64,000 bases of DNA from Niastella sp. (lineage in GTDB: Bacteria; Bacteroidota; Bacteroidia; Chitinophagales; Chitinophagaceae): the NCBI GenBank assembly GCA_017744515.1, contig JAGIBF010000002.1, positions 84,942 through 148,941 of the forward strand, written 5' to 3'. Made by a program: the position numbers and the translations under genes. Of the stretch, positions 1-9,244 are shown piece after piece. The notes under the pieces were generated by a model that searched no databases, was not told where the DNA came from, and saw only the letters and a program-made list of their open reading frames with translations. Every line of letters begins with the position of its first letter. The first letter of the stretch is position 1.

Positions 1-2372
1 GTATTGATCAGCTTGGAAGTAAATCCGCTGGCGCCGTTTATGCTAACCGCCAGGGGCATATCTTTTTCAGTACCATCCCAGTAGGTGGCAGAGATGCCAA
101 TCCTGTTGTTCAGGAAGCGTAGATCGAGGCCGATCTCCCGTTGAGTTTTAACAGCTCCATGGATGGCTGAATCCACCAGTTGATCGGGTGTGCCCATCAG
201 GAAGTTGCCATTCCATTGATACTGGCCTACACCATAAGCGAATCCGGGATACAGGTAGGCGCCAAATGATGTAGAGGTAGTTCCCAATGCTTTGGGGATC
301 TCTCCCCAGGAGGCGCGTACTTTACCATAGCTCAACCAGGGCAGTTTAACCACGTCGCTGAATACGAGTGCGGCGCCAAATGATTTCGACAATACGTTAT
401 TGTCGGCTATTGGCAGTGTGGAGAACCAGTCATTGCGCAGGGTGAAGTCGAAGAATACAAAATTCTTATACCCTACATCTCCTTTTGCCAGTAGTGCACG
501 GTACTTCTCCACGCTGCGGCCATTGCCAACGGTGGGCTGGTCTTTGGAGTTGGAGATTGCGAAATAGTTGGGTACGTTCAGGCCGTTGACAGTAGCAGCA
601 GAATTACTCTTTGACAATGCTTTGAAAAAGTCTGCGCCTGCATTCAGGTTGAAGGCGAAATCCTTGATCTTCTTAGAATAGGAAGCCAGGAATTCGATGT
701 TCTGCCTGTTGGAATAGCTTTCGCCCGTACCATAGTAACCTTTACACTGACCGCAGTTGCCAGTTGTTTGTGTACCACTGGTTACCAGGTCAGAAGAGAA
801 CTTATCTTCGAACCAGATCGTATTCTGTTGTTTACGATAGGTAGCCCGCACACGCAGGTCGTTATTGATCTTATAAGTCAATGATACATCACCGAACAAG
901 CGGTCCCTGTTTTCAACTGGCTTAACCAGGTCAAACCAGGTATAGAAGTTGTACCAATAGTTGCCTGCATAAAAGGCATTGGGTTTTGCCGGATCAAAAG
1001 ACGAAGGATCCTGGTGATTCCAGCTTGCATAAACGCCATCTGCAGCTTTGAGTCCCCGCAATTCTTTCATGATTCCCATATCCAGGTTCCTGTGAAACCA
1101 CTGGTTGAAAGAACCAGTTGTTTGGTTAGAATAATCATCATTGAACTCACCATTCTTGGTTTGACTGAAATAGTTGATGTTGGCGCCTAAAGTAAGATGA
1201 GAATTCAGGTCAATAGTACCACTCACGTTCAGCGTATGTTTTTTAAGAGAGGTGGTAGGCAGCAGACCTTTCACATCCACATTGCCATAAGACACCCGGA
1301 GGTTCATATTATCAGTAGCCTTGCTGAAGGAGATGGAATTATTTAAAACGTGCCCTGTGTTGAAGAAGTCTTTTGCATTATCAGGTTGCGGTGTAAGCCT
1401 GGCAGTTTTATAAGAATATTTAGAGCCACCATACCAGGCATACCAGGGTATATATTCCTGGCCCACCATACGTGGCCCCCAGCTGGCGTCGTCGGAATAG
1501 TTGTGGTAATATTTTCCGTCGAGCGCTTTCCATTCTTCAGGATGCCCGGCCTCCCAGGTATACAGCTTCAGATCAGATGTATTACCACCTGCATAAGTGT
1601 TCTGATAATTAGGCAGGTTATACACTTTCTCGATTTGCCCACCGAGGTTTACATCGACCCCGATCCCACGCGCATTCTTTTTCCCTTTCTTAAGGGTAAT
1701 GACAATGGCGCCATTATGTCCCTGAGGACCAAACTGTGCTGCGGCTGCAGGCCCTTGCAACACATCGACACTTTCAACATCATCCATGTTGATGTCGTTG
1801 ATACTCGGCAGGATAGTACCATCTACTATGTAGATAATCCCTTCATCACCACCCAGTCCCGAAGCACCCCGTAAACGAATACTACCGGGATCGCCCAGCT
1901 TACCGGCCGATTGTCCGCGGAATTGTATGCCCGATACTTTTCCCGCAAGAGCACTGTTCAGGTTTGTTTGGCGGATGGTGTTCAGCTGTTCGCTGGTGAC
2001 TACCTGCGCGTTGTACGATGTACTGCGCGCGGTTCTTTTTGTGTTGTAAGCACCCGTAACAACCACCTCTGCCAGTGCATTGTTACCTTTTGCCAGCGTG
2101 ATGTTCACCACATTGCTGGTGCCAACTGTAACTTCTTTGGTAGTAAGACTTTGTGCAGAGATTACTAAAACGTCTCCAGGTTTGACTTTTGCTGTAAAGG
2201 TCCCGCTGGCATCGGAGACGAACGCGACCTTTGTGTCCTTGATTAAAATAGTAGCAAATGGGATTGGATCTCCCGCTTCATCGGTTACCTTACCGGTAAC
2301 AGTTTTGGTTTGCGCATATGCCGATACCAATAGCAATACCAGCACTGCGAGCAGTGATAGAAATTTTCTCAT
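1..2372 (-). CDS. SusC/RagA-type TonB-dependent outer-membrane receptor (3' end beyond window)
   Basis: About 790 codons of a SusC-like receptor are visible; the C-terminal barrel continues past the window edge. The product starts MRKFLSLLAVLV with a signal peptide ending near AYAQ. A carboxypeptidase-regulatory-like domain follows (about residues 22-100, with DPIPFATI), then a TonB plug (about 105-215, with DDVESVDVLQGPAAAAQFG), then barrel strands. Such proteins import ligands captured by a SusD lipoprotein, powered by TonB. It lies 326 bp downstream of the SusD gene, beyond a terminator, so it is probably a separate unit whose own SusD would lie outside the window. The substrate cannot be inferred. 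Confidence 0.9.
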   Translation of the reverse strand, partial: MRKFLSLLAVLVLLLVSAYAQTKTVTGKVTDEAGDPIPFATILIKDTKVAFVSDASGTFTAKVKPGDVLVISAQSLTTKEVTVGTSNVVNITLAKGNNALAEVVVTGAYNTKRTARSTSYNAQVVTSEQLNTIRQTNLNSALAGKVSGIQFRGQSAGKLGDPGSIRLRGASGLGGDEGIIYIVDGTILPSINDINMDDVESVDVLQGPAAAAQFGPQGHNGAIVITLKKGKKNARGIGVDVNLGGQIEKVYNLPNYQNTYAGGNTSDLKLYTWEAGHPEEWKALDGKYYHNYSDDASWGPRMVGQEYIPWYAWYGGSKYSYKTARLTPQPDNAKDFFNTGHVLNNSISFSKATDNMNLRVSYGNVDVKGLLPTTSLKKHTLNVSGTIDLNSHLTLGANINYFSQTKNGEFNDDYSNQTTGSFNQWFHRNLDMGIMKELRGLKAADGVYASWNHQDPSSFDPAKPNAFYAGNYWYNFYTWFDLVKPVENRDRLFGDVSLTYKINNDLRVRATYRKQQNTIWFEDKFSSDLVTSGTQTTGNCGQCKGYYGTGESYSNRQNIEFLASYSKKIKDFAFNLNAGADFFKALSKSNSAATVNGLNVPNYFAISNSKDQPTVGNGRSVEKYRALLAKGDVGYKNFVFFDFTLRNDWFSTLPIADNNVLSKSFGAALVFSDVVKLPWLSYGKVRASWGEIPKALGTTSTSFGAYLYPGFAYGVGQYQWNGNFLMGTPDQLVDSAIHGAVKTQREIGLDLRFLNNRIGISATYWDGTEKDMPLAVSINGASGFTSKLIN

Positions 2373-2698
2373 GTGACTGTAATTTAGATGTGACCTAACG
2401 TAAATATATGAACTTTCTAATAGCCCAAAAAAATGTTAAAATAGGATCGGAAGGAATATTGGTAGACAAACGGAAAATTTAAAGTGCTGCAATGTTTTTC
2501 ACGAAAACTTTATCGCATTGATTATCACTGTTTACTACCGTTATGAACAACTGTTTTACATATACAGGCTACAGTTTACAAATCCTGAACAACATATTTA
2601 ATATTGAAAGCTGATGCCATAAATGAAAAAAGCCGGCTGTAGAGAACTACACCGGCTATTACAGTCACAAGAAATAAAAAAAATCGTTGCGATCGGGG
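2373..2698. other. intergenic region between susD and the second susC
   Basis: This gene-free stretch of about 326 bp is AT-rich. It holds the minus-strand terminator at 2624-2657 downstream of susD and presumably the promoter of the downstream susC-like gene. I see no convincing TTTG / TAnnTTTG pair and no small ORF with coding character. Confidence 0.5.
2624..2657 (-). terminator. intrinsic terminator downstream of susD
   Basis: Read on the minus strand, AGCCGGTGTAG and CTACAGCCGGCT form an 11-12 bp stem with one bulge and a TTCT loop, followed by a run of T. It sits about 40 bp after the susD stop and separates it from the next susC-like gene. Confidence 0.75.
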
Positions 2699-4183
2699 TT
2701 ATTGATCAACCCAGGTCCTGGTAGTCAGTTCGTCAGCACCCTGACGACCGATTACGATGTTATAATTTTCTGAATTAAGATCTCTTTCAGTAGTTGGATA
2801 TGCTTGTCTGCGAGGGATTTGTCCACCGGAAACAGGCGCAGCGCCTGGAGCCGGAGTCAGCACAGGATATCCTGTTCTTCTCCATTCTGCCCATGATTCA
2901 TATCCGTTGCCGAGGTAGCTGGCGATCCATTTTTGTGTCTGGATAAGCTCTACTGCATTGGCTGCATTATACACTACTGCTGGTTGAGCTACATAAGCCG
3001 CGTAACCTGCTCCTACGCCAAATTGTTCCAGTGATGCTTTTATACCTGCGAGGTAATAAGTAGCAGCCGCTGCTTCACCACCGGGAATCCATCCAAGGTG
3101 TGCACCTTCTGCCAGTGAGAATTGTATTTGTGCAAAAGTAGTTACACCAGCTGGACTATTTTGCTGACGGAAAGCAGAACCAATGAGCGAGATGTTACCG
3201 GGGTTGCCAATAGTACCAGCTGAATATCCTACAGGAGAAGTAAGGCCATAAGGCATACCTACATATGTTCCTGCAGCAGTTTTATCAGCAAATACCGGCA
3301 GGCGAGGATCATTCACTGCAGCGAGCTTATCAACCAGTGTTTTACTGATAGCATAATCGTACCGCTTACCTACTACATAGTTGTTGTACCAGGGGTTCTG
3401 GTTATTGGCATCGCTCAGGTAATTATACTTGATAGTGTGAGCGTTGTCTTCCAGTACGCCATCGTTGAATGCAGCAGCAAACTCTGTTTTACCGGTAGCT
3501 GGGTCAGCCTTAGATAAACGAAGCGCAATGGTCAGGCGAATGGAAGCAGCCCATTGCTTCCACCAGTCCATATCGCCACCGAGGAGGATATCACCGGCAG
3601 GGCCAGCGCCGCCATCGATACCAGCTGCTGCTTGTTTCAGCTCTGTAAACAGGGCTTTATATACATCCTGCTGCTTGTCGAACGCAGGCGTAATGTCTTC
3701 CAGTTTTTTCAGCGCTGCTGAATAAGGAATATCACCCCAACGGTCAGCCATTTGCATGAATATGAATGATTTCAGAATCCTTGCAGCGGCTATCTGGTTA
3801 GCGTTGGAGCCGCCAGCTACCACATAAGGTTTGCTTTTGGTCTCTGCATTGGTATTCAGGTCGATGATCGTTTGCAGGTCATTTAGCGGACCATTGTATA
3901 AAGCATTGTAATCAAAGATCCGGCTGGAATAGCGGGATGCATTGGTATAAAATACTTCAGATAGTTGTTGCACATACAACAGGGGATCGGCAGCTGTTAC
4001 GGCTCCGGTGCCTGAACTCAATCCTGAACGGATCGCGTTGGTAAACAATAAGGCTGTATTAGGATCCGAAGGATTATTCGGGTCCACGTTCAGGTCGCCA
4101 AAATCACTTGGCTTCGAACAGGATACCACTACTGTGGTAACCAGCAAAGCGGAGGTTATATATTTAACAAAGTTTCGTTTCAT
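2699..4183 (-). CDS. SusD/RagB-family nutrient-binding outer-membrane lipoprotein
   Basis: The 494-residue product begins with a lipoprotein signal (MKRNFVKYITSALL, lipobox VVSC with Cys about residue 22). The mature N-terminus GDLNVDPNNPSDPNT is typical of the SusD-like_2 subgroup. The helical TPR-like body contains the usual IPYSAAL segment and a late WAEWRRTGYP motif. SusD proteins cap the SusC channel at the cell surface and bind the nutrient. The gene starts 19 bp after the upstream susC stop, so the two form an operon. No glycosidase, peptidase or sigma/anti-sigma pair lies beside them, so the ligand is unknown. Confidence 0.93.
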   Translation of the reverse strand: MKRNFVKYITSALLVTTVVVSCSKPSDFGDLNVDPNNPSDPNTALLFTNAIRSGLSSGTGAVTAADPLLYVQQLSEVFYTNASRYSSRIFDYNALYNGPLNDLQTIIDLNTNAETKSKPYVVAGGSNANQIAAARILKSFIFMQMADRWGDIPYSAALKKLEDITPAFDKQQDVYKALFTELKQAAAGIDGGAGPAGDILLGGDMDWWKQWAASIRLTIALRLSKADPATGKTEFAAAFNDGVLEDNAHTIKYNYLSDANNQNPWYNNYVVGKRYDYAISKTLVDKLAAVNDPRLPVFADKTAAGTYVGMPYGLTSPVGYSAGTIGNPGNISLIGSAFRQQNSPAGVTTFAQIQFSLAEGAHLGWIPGGEAAAATYYLAGIKASLEQFGVGAGYAAYVAQPAVVYNAANAVELIQTQKWIASYLGNGYESWAEWRRTGYPVLTPAPGAAPVSGGQIPRRQAYPTTERDLNSENYNIVIGRQGADELTTRTWVDQ

Positions 4184-4202
4184 AATTCTCTTTTTTTAGT
4201 GG

Positions 4203-7200
4203 TTAGAACTGCAGCTTCAGGTTAAATCCAAGTGTGCGAGTACCGGGCAGCTGACCGCCTTCATACCAGGGAGTTTGCAGTTGAGAAGGATCGAGTCCTT
4301 TCACGCTGCTGTAGATCAACCAGGGATTTTGTGCGATCACAGAGAATGAAGCATTCTGGATAGGCAGCTTTTGGTACCAGCGCTTGGGCAGGTTGTAACC
4401 AAGTCTTACTTCACGGAGCTTGATGAAAGTAGCGTCATATACCCACTGCTCCCATACGGAGAACAGTACTGACTCATAGTACTCTTTCGCGTCGAGGTAA
4501 ACATCGTTGGCTTTGCCGTCTGATTCACGTACACCGTCTACGCGTACACCACCGCCATTGGCAACTGGGTCACGTTTAGGATTGCCTTTATCGTTGTTAC
4601 CCACTGTTTCCTGTGACAGACCAGAGCCTGCATTGAACATACGGGTAATTGACATCAGCTTACCCCCTTTCTGGAAATCGATGGCTACTCCAAGAGTAAA
4701 TCCTTTGTAAGTAAACTCGTTGAATACACCACCGGTATAATCAGGCAGGATAGAACCCAGTTCTTTGTTCTGCTCGATCACAGGATAGCCATCGTCGTCT
4801 ACAAGGATCTTTCCTTCAGCGTTGCGTTTGTAACCATCGCCGATCAGGATACCGTAAGACTGACCCACACGGGCATTAACTGAAATAGAAGGAGAACCTG
4901 TGAATCCGAAAGAAGCACCAAGGCCGGCAGGGTTAACCACCAGGTTCTTACTGTCTTCATACAGCTTCTTCACCTCATTGCGGTTGACACCGAGGTTGAT
5001 GTCGATATCCCAGGTAAAATCTTTGGTCTTCACTGGCGTACCACCCAGGTTGATCTCAAAACCATGGTTGGCAATGTTACCGGCATTCACCAACGCTGCA
5101 CTGTAACCTGTTGTGCTGGGGATCGTGAGGTTGATGATCTGGTCCTTAGATTCACGGCTGTAATAGTTGAAGTCGAACCTGATCCTGTTGCGGAGGAAAC
5201 GGAGCTCCGTACCTACTTCATAAGAAGTAGAGAGTGTTGGTTTCAACACGCTGTTGGGATAAGTATTAGGAACAGTCAATGTAGGATACGTGCTGTACGG
5301 AGTTCCTACAGTATAAGTCTGATAAATATTGTAGGGATCGATATCGGAACCTACACGGGCAACAGAAGCCCTGATCTTACCAAAGCTCAGGATATCGTTT
5401 TGCGGAAGCAATTCAGTGAATACAAACGAAGAAGCAACGCCACCATACAGGTAAGAGTTATTGCCTTGTGGTAGTGCTGAAGACCAGTCGTTGCGGACGT
5501 TGAGATCCAGAAACAGCATGTTCTTCCAGCCCAGTGATGTATAACCATATACGCTTCTTACCTCTTTACGTGTTTCTGTAGCGTTGGTAGTAGGTCTGTC
5601 TTTGGAAGCAGCAATGTTGTAGTAGCCAGGAATCGTCAGGCCACCAGCTGTTGCTTCGTTTACATAATTGCTGTAGTTGGTCCTTTTCTCAGCATACGCG
5701 CCTGCACGGAATGACAGGTCACCAAACTCGTTATCGTATTCTACACTACCTACAAAGTTCAGCTCACGCGTATTGTTGGTGTAAGTTCTGTAAGCGTCGA
5801 GGTTGAGCGTACCTGATGCTACCCTGCTGTTGAAGTTCTGGTTGTACACATCAGCTCTTGCCAGCACGCCAGCCTTCAGGTGAGGAGTGAATTGATAAGT
5901 ACCGCCAATCGTTCCGTAAACACGCTGACGCTTGTTATTGGAAACATTTTCATACACTTCTGTATATGGGTTGTCCCAGTATTTGGGGCTTGGGTCACGG
6001 GGACCGTTGATATTCCAGGAAGTGTAAGTACCATCTGACCTTTTGTATCTTTTCAGTTTGTCGATCTCCAGGTCGCGGTGCCACCACTGGTTGAATGAAC
6101 CGGAAGTCTGTGTTCCATAACCTTCCGAAGGCACATTAAACAAGTATTCGTACACATAGTTCAGGTTGGTATTGAGGCTGAACTGCTTGGTGAGGTTGAT
6201 GGTATTGTTGATAGACAGCCAGTTCTTGGTTTGGCGGCTGTTGGGACTCACGCCTGACCTTACCAGGTTAGTATAAGATACCCTTGTATTGGAATTGTCG
6301 GTAACTTTCGAGAAAGCTACGTTGGTATTGTACGCCACACCTGTATTGTAGAAGTCACGCACGTTGTTGGGCTGAGCTACAAATGGTTTTTGTTTAGCAT
6401 ACTCGGGATCTTCCGGGTCCCATGCATACCAGGGCGCATAAAGAGAACCATCCATGCGAGGACCCCAGCTTTCATCACCGAAATAATCATAGTACTTGGC
6501 GCCGTCCATAGCAGCCAATGCAAGAGCATCAGTTGCAGGATTGTACTTGAAAGTGTACCAGTCCTGTGTATATCCGCCACCGTATTCGTTTTGATATTCA
6601 GGCAGGGTAGCTACTCTTTCGAAAGTAGTGCTTTGGTTAAACTCAATCCCTATTCCAGATCCGCGCTTTCCTTTTTTGGTAGTGATCACGATCACACCTT
6701 CAGAACCACGCTGACCGTACAACGCTGTTGCAGCAGGTCCTTTCAGTACTGACACAGACTCTACATCGTCCATGTTCACATCACGTCCATCGGTAGGAAT
6801 GCCATTTACTACATACAAGGGGTTAGCAGTTCCGAGAGTATTCACACCACGGATACGAACTGTAGATGTACCAAACTTGGCGCCGGAGCCACCCAGCACT
6901 TGCACACCAGCCACCCTACCGGCGAGTGCGGTATTAAGGTCGGTTTGTTTGGTTTGCATCAGTTTGTCGCCCTGAATTTCCTGAACGGCAACGCCTACTG
7001 CACGTTTCGATTTGGAAACACCCAAGGCAGTAACCACTACTTCCTGCATGGCTGTATTGGCTTGTAATTCAACATTCACTGTGCCTCCTGAATTAACAGT
7101 TGACTCGGTGGTTGAATAGCCGGTAGCACTGATCACTAATACGGCTCCCTGTTGGGCGGTGATTGAAAAGTTTCCGTTAGCATCGGCAGCAGATCCAGTA

Positions 7201-7343
7201 TTGGTGCCTTTGATTTTGATGGTAGCGAAAGGAATGGGGTCTCCCTTGCTATCTTTTACCTGGCCGGTCACTGTGCGGGATTGACCATAGGCCATAACAG
7301 CGCATGTTACCAGCGCCGCTAGCAGCGATAGAATCTTTCTCAT
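4203..7343 (-). CDS. SusC/RagA-type TonB-linked outer-membrane receptor
   Basis: The complete 1046-residue SusC homologue starts with signal peptide MRKILSLLAALVTCAVMAYGQ. A carboxypeptidase-regulatory-like domain follows (about 22-100, DPIPFATIKIKGT), then the plug (about 110-220, with DDVESVSVLKGPAATALYG and a VIVITTKKGK end), then a C-terminal 22-strand-type barrel ending in LGFNLKLQF with a terminal aromatic residue. It is the first gene of a two-gene operon with the SusD gene 19 bp downstream. The plug is strongly similar to that of the partial receptor at 1-2372, so the two are paralogues. Import substrate unknown. Confidence 0.95.
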   Translation of the reverse strand: MRKILSLLAALVTCAVMAYGQSRTVTGQVKDSKGDPIPFATIKIKGTNTGSAADANGNFSITAQQGAVLVISATGYSTTESTVNSGGTVNVELQANTAMQEVVVTALGVSKSKRAVGVAVQEIQGDKLMQTKQTDLNTALAGRVAGVQVLGGSGAKFGTSTVRIRGVNTLGTANPLYVVNGIPTDGRDVNMDDVESVSVLKGPAATALYGQRGSEGVIVITTKKGKRGSGIGIEFNQSTTFERVATLPEYQNEYGGGYTQDWYTFKYNPATDALALAAMDGAKYYDYFGDESWGPRMDGSLYAPWYAWDPEDPEYAKQKPFVAQPNNVRDFYNTGVAYNTNVAFSKVTDNSNTRVSYTNLVRSGVSPNSRQTKNWLSINNTINLTKQFSLNTNLNYVYEYLFNVPSEGYGTQTSGSFNQWWHRDLEIDKLKRYKRSDGTYTSWNINGPRDPSPKYWDNPYTEVYENVSNNKRQRVYGTIGGTYQFTPHLKAGVLARADVYNQNFNSRVASGTLNLDAYRTYTNNTRELNFVGSVEYDNEFGDLSFRAGAYAEKRTNYSNYVNEATAGGLTIPGYYNIAASKDRPTTNATETRKEVRSVYGYTSLGWKNMLFLDLNVRNDWSSALPQGNNSYLYGGVASSFVFTELLPQNDILSFGKIRASVARVGSDIDPYNIYQTYTVGTPYSTYPTLTVPNTYPNSVLKPTLSTSYEVGTELRFLRNRIRFDFNYYSRESKDQIINLTIPSTTGYSAALVNAGNIANHGFEINLGGTPVKTKDFTWDIDINLGVNRNEVKKLYEDSKNLVVNPAGLGASFGFTGSPSISVNARVGQSYGILIGDGYKRNAEGKILVDDDGYPVIEQNKELGSILPDYTGGVFNEFTYKGFTLGVAIDFQKGGKLMSITRMFNAGSGLSQETVGNNDKGNPKRDPVANGGGVRVDGVRESDGKANDVYLDAKEYYESVLFSVWEQWVYDATFIKLREVRLGYNLPKRWYQKLPIQNASFSVIAQNPWLIYSSVKGLDPSQLQTPWYEGGQLPGTRTLGFNLKLQF

Positions 7344-7854
7344 GTGTACTTTTAATTGATAAATAAATGTGACTACAGAACCCAGAAGGAGTAATTAATG
7401 TGACTGTTACGGTGTCAGGCAGACTAAGTACCCTCCGAATTATCGAAACATAAGGCAATGCAATTAAACCAAACGCTGGTTATTTAAGAGTTCATTAACG
7501 GTGTTTTAACGATTTTTTAATTTATGTTAATCGCTCGTTAACAACGAAAGCAGCTTGCAACGATACAATGAAACTCAGTCCTGTAAAGGGTTTCAAAAGA
7601 ATCAAAAAAAATCAATTGTCTTTTTTAGGCTTTCTGTTGTCTTTTTCAATCACACTAACTATTTAGAATAGCCTATTTACGGTGTCTGTTTTAATGCCTC
7701 TTTAATCCAATACGGTTAACGAGTTATTAACATGGGATGACAGATGAATATTGGGGAAACTTAGCAGCAGAATTTAGTAAAACGGTTACAAGCAAATGGT
7801 TTTACGCACTAATAAAAATTGTGCCAGGCGAATATTGACATTAATATGGTTTCA
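7344..7854. other. 511-bp intergenic region upstream of the susCD operon
   Basis: AT-rich, with several TTAAC-type words but no ORF of coding quality on either strand. It must carry the control region of the susC/susD operon, and one candidate promoter is listed separately. No anti-sigma or hybrid two-component gene is present here. Confidence 0.5.
7445..7473 (-). promoter_or_regulatory. candidate Bacteroidota promoter for susCD
   Basis: On the minus strand TTTG (7473-7470) is followed after 17 bp by TATGTTTC (7452-7445), one mismatch from TAnnTTTG. It would give a leader of about 95 nt before the susC start. Position and spacing fit, but the match is imperfect. Confidence 0.35.
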
Positions 7855-8340
7855 TCAGGAAGAATTACCATCCTCGATTGCAGCGATGGCTGCATCAACA
7901 TTCGTTAAAATATGCAGGGTGCCGTTGACAGTTATATACATTCCCGAAAGGGAGCTATAGCGTCCGTACCCTTGCAACCCTATTCCAGGGCTTTGGGTCC
8001 TTTGTTGCAGCAATAACGAAGCTGCCGTTTTGACTTCACCTTCCAAAGCTCGCGGCTCGACGCTCGCAGATCGTAGCTTTTCTTTTGCCAGCCGCTGCTT
8101 CTCCATCGTACGCTCATAACATACATCATTCATCGCTTTGTGCTGCCGTTTTCTTTCCTCCTCCTCGGGGTCTCTCCATTTAGGTTTGCCATCCTTGCCT
8201 TTGCGTTTCAGCATACGCTGTATAGACTCCTCACTGTACTTTCTTCGCTTTCTTATTTTCTTAGGCCTGGGCTGCCAGATAACATTATCAGGATCAACAA
8301 CCTTGCGTTGCTCCCAGTAGTCGACATAGGATCCGGCCAT
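7855..8340 (-). CDS. hypothetical protein, highly charged
   Basis: A 161-residue product I do not recognise. Residues about 25-100 are extremely rich in Lys, Arg and Glu (KKIRKRRKY, EEEERKRQHK), suggesting a helical nucleic-acid- or protein-binding segment. The last 50 residues are ordinary and end TNVDAAIAAIEDGNSS. There is no signal peptide. Its start lies 47 bp inside the upstream gene (8294-8707) in another frame, so the two are either translationally coupled or remnants of one frameshifted gene. It lies just downstream of a decayed Rhs tail, so it may be part of a former toxin/immunity cargo; that is inference only. Confidence 0.5.
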   Translation of the reverse strand: MAGSYVDYWEQRKVVDPDNVIWQPRPKKIRKRRKYSEESIQRMLKRKGKDGKPKWRDPEEEERKRQHKAMNDVCYERTMEKQRLAKEKLRSASVEPRALEGEVKTAASLLLQQRTQSPGIGLQGYGRYSSLSGMYITVNGTLHILTNVDAAIAAIEDGNSS

Positions 8341-8707
8341 CTTTATAGGTATACCGGATCATCAAATTGGTGAGACCTTTTGAATATATCGTTAAATACC
8401 GGCTGTTTGTATCAGACTTTTTATGCGAGTTTTCACTATAACTGGTCTTTCGTATCTGATTTTCAATCGTTTGTAATGACAAGGTATCAGCGTGGTACAA
8501 ATTGGGAAAGGCTATTAATTTCTTATCTCTCTGCAACATCTTTTTGGAGTTAAAGTCAGCGTTCACCTTGTAGGTCCGCAAAGAATCACAATGCGGCTTG
8601 CTTGTTATAAGACGCACATTGCAATTGTAAATGGCCGTGTCCTGCGAAAACACCTGACCAGTGCAAAGAAACAACAACAGACATAAAAAGGATGTATTGG
8701 TTCTCAT
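8294..8707 (-). CDS. hypothetical secreted protein
   Basis: The 137-residue product has a clear signal peptide (MRTNTSFLCLLLFLCTGQVFSQ). A mature part of about 115 residues contains four cysteines and no family I recognise. The ATG follows the decayed Rhs tail closely and the 3' end overlaps the next gene by 47 bp. The overlap is unusually long for unrelated genes, so a frameshift fusing the two ORFs is possible. Export to the periplasm is inferred from the signal peptide alone. Confidence 0.5.
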   Translation of the reverse strand: MRTNTSFLCLLLFLCTGQVFSQDTAIYNCNVRLITSKPHCDSLRTYKVNADFNSKKMLQRDKKLIAFPNLYHADTLSLQTIENQIRKTSYSENSHKKSDTNSRYLTIYSKGLTNLMIRYTYKDGRILCRLLGATQGC

Positions 8708-8745
8708 ATTACTATTGTCTTGTTTCCGTTTTAGAATTAGACGGA

Positions 8746-9160
8746 TTAAAAGGATAGGTGGTCTGCATAAAATACTGTCTTACAGCCTGCCTCGCCAAAA
8801 GTGCCATCACCCTGCGGATTCATTAAAGTAAGATTTCCATCGTCTGATGCCTTTCCGGAACTTACCGAATTTAAGCATTGGTCCTTTACCGTTTATCTCA
8901 AGGTGTTTAAGCAGATCTGCTCTGTTTTGAAATCCGGTAATCGCAAGCAGGTCGTTCATTGCACCAGCATCAATCTTTTAATATCGGATACAGCGCGTGC
9001 TACGATCTTTCGAAGCTGCTCTTGCTGTTCCTTGGTCATTTTAGGGTCGAGCTGCAGCATTCCATCAGGATTATTCAGACAATAATTGTAAGGAGAAAAT
9101 GGCATATTTACGGATGCATCAGCAAGCGGATCCTGCCTTACCCAACGTCCTATCTGAAAG
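8746..9160 (-). pseudogene. degraded C-terminal end of an Rhs/YD-repeat protein
   Basis: Minus-strand translation of 9159-8956 gives RWVRQDPLADAS, PFSPYNYCLNNPDG and LQLDP, which is the classic Rhs core signature (DPxG, PYxYxxNNP, xxDP) that precedes the variable toxin tip. A TAA lies just upstream in the same frame, so the long YD-repeat body is gone. Reading then breaks into other frames: one from the ATGA overlap at 8959, and another, 8892-8746, with NLTLMNPQGDGTFGEAGC. This looks like a truncated, frameshifted Rhs tail. Rhs proteins deliver polymorphic toxins; this copy cannot be functional as it stands. Confidence 0.6.
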
Positions 9161-9244
9161 AATTAGTAAGTGTGCAGTTTCAACTGATATCTGTGCAGTT
9201 TTGAGAGCAATCGTGGAGCAAAGGCGTACCAGAGCACGGGTGAG

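Noticed and set aside
5064..5474. 136-codon plus-strand ORF within the susC gene
   Set aside because: It lies antisense to conserved SusC barrel codons and has no recognisable domain or promoter.
8801..9204. Two plus-strand ORFs over the Rhs remnant
   Set aside because: The opposite strand carries the recognisable Rhs core motif. These frames are its antisense and have no homology-like features.
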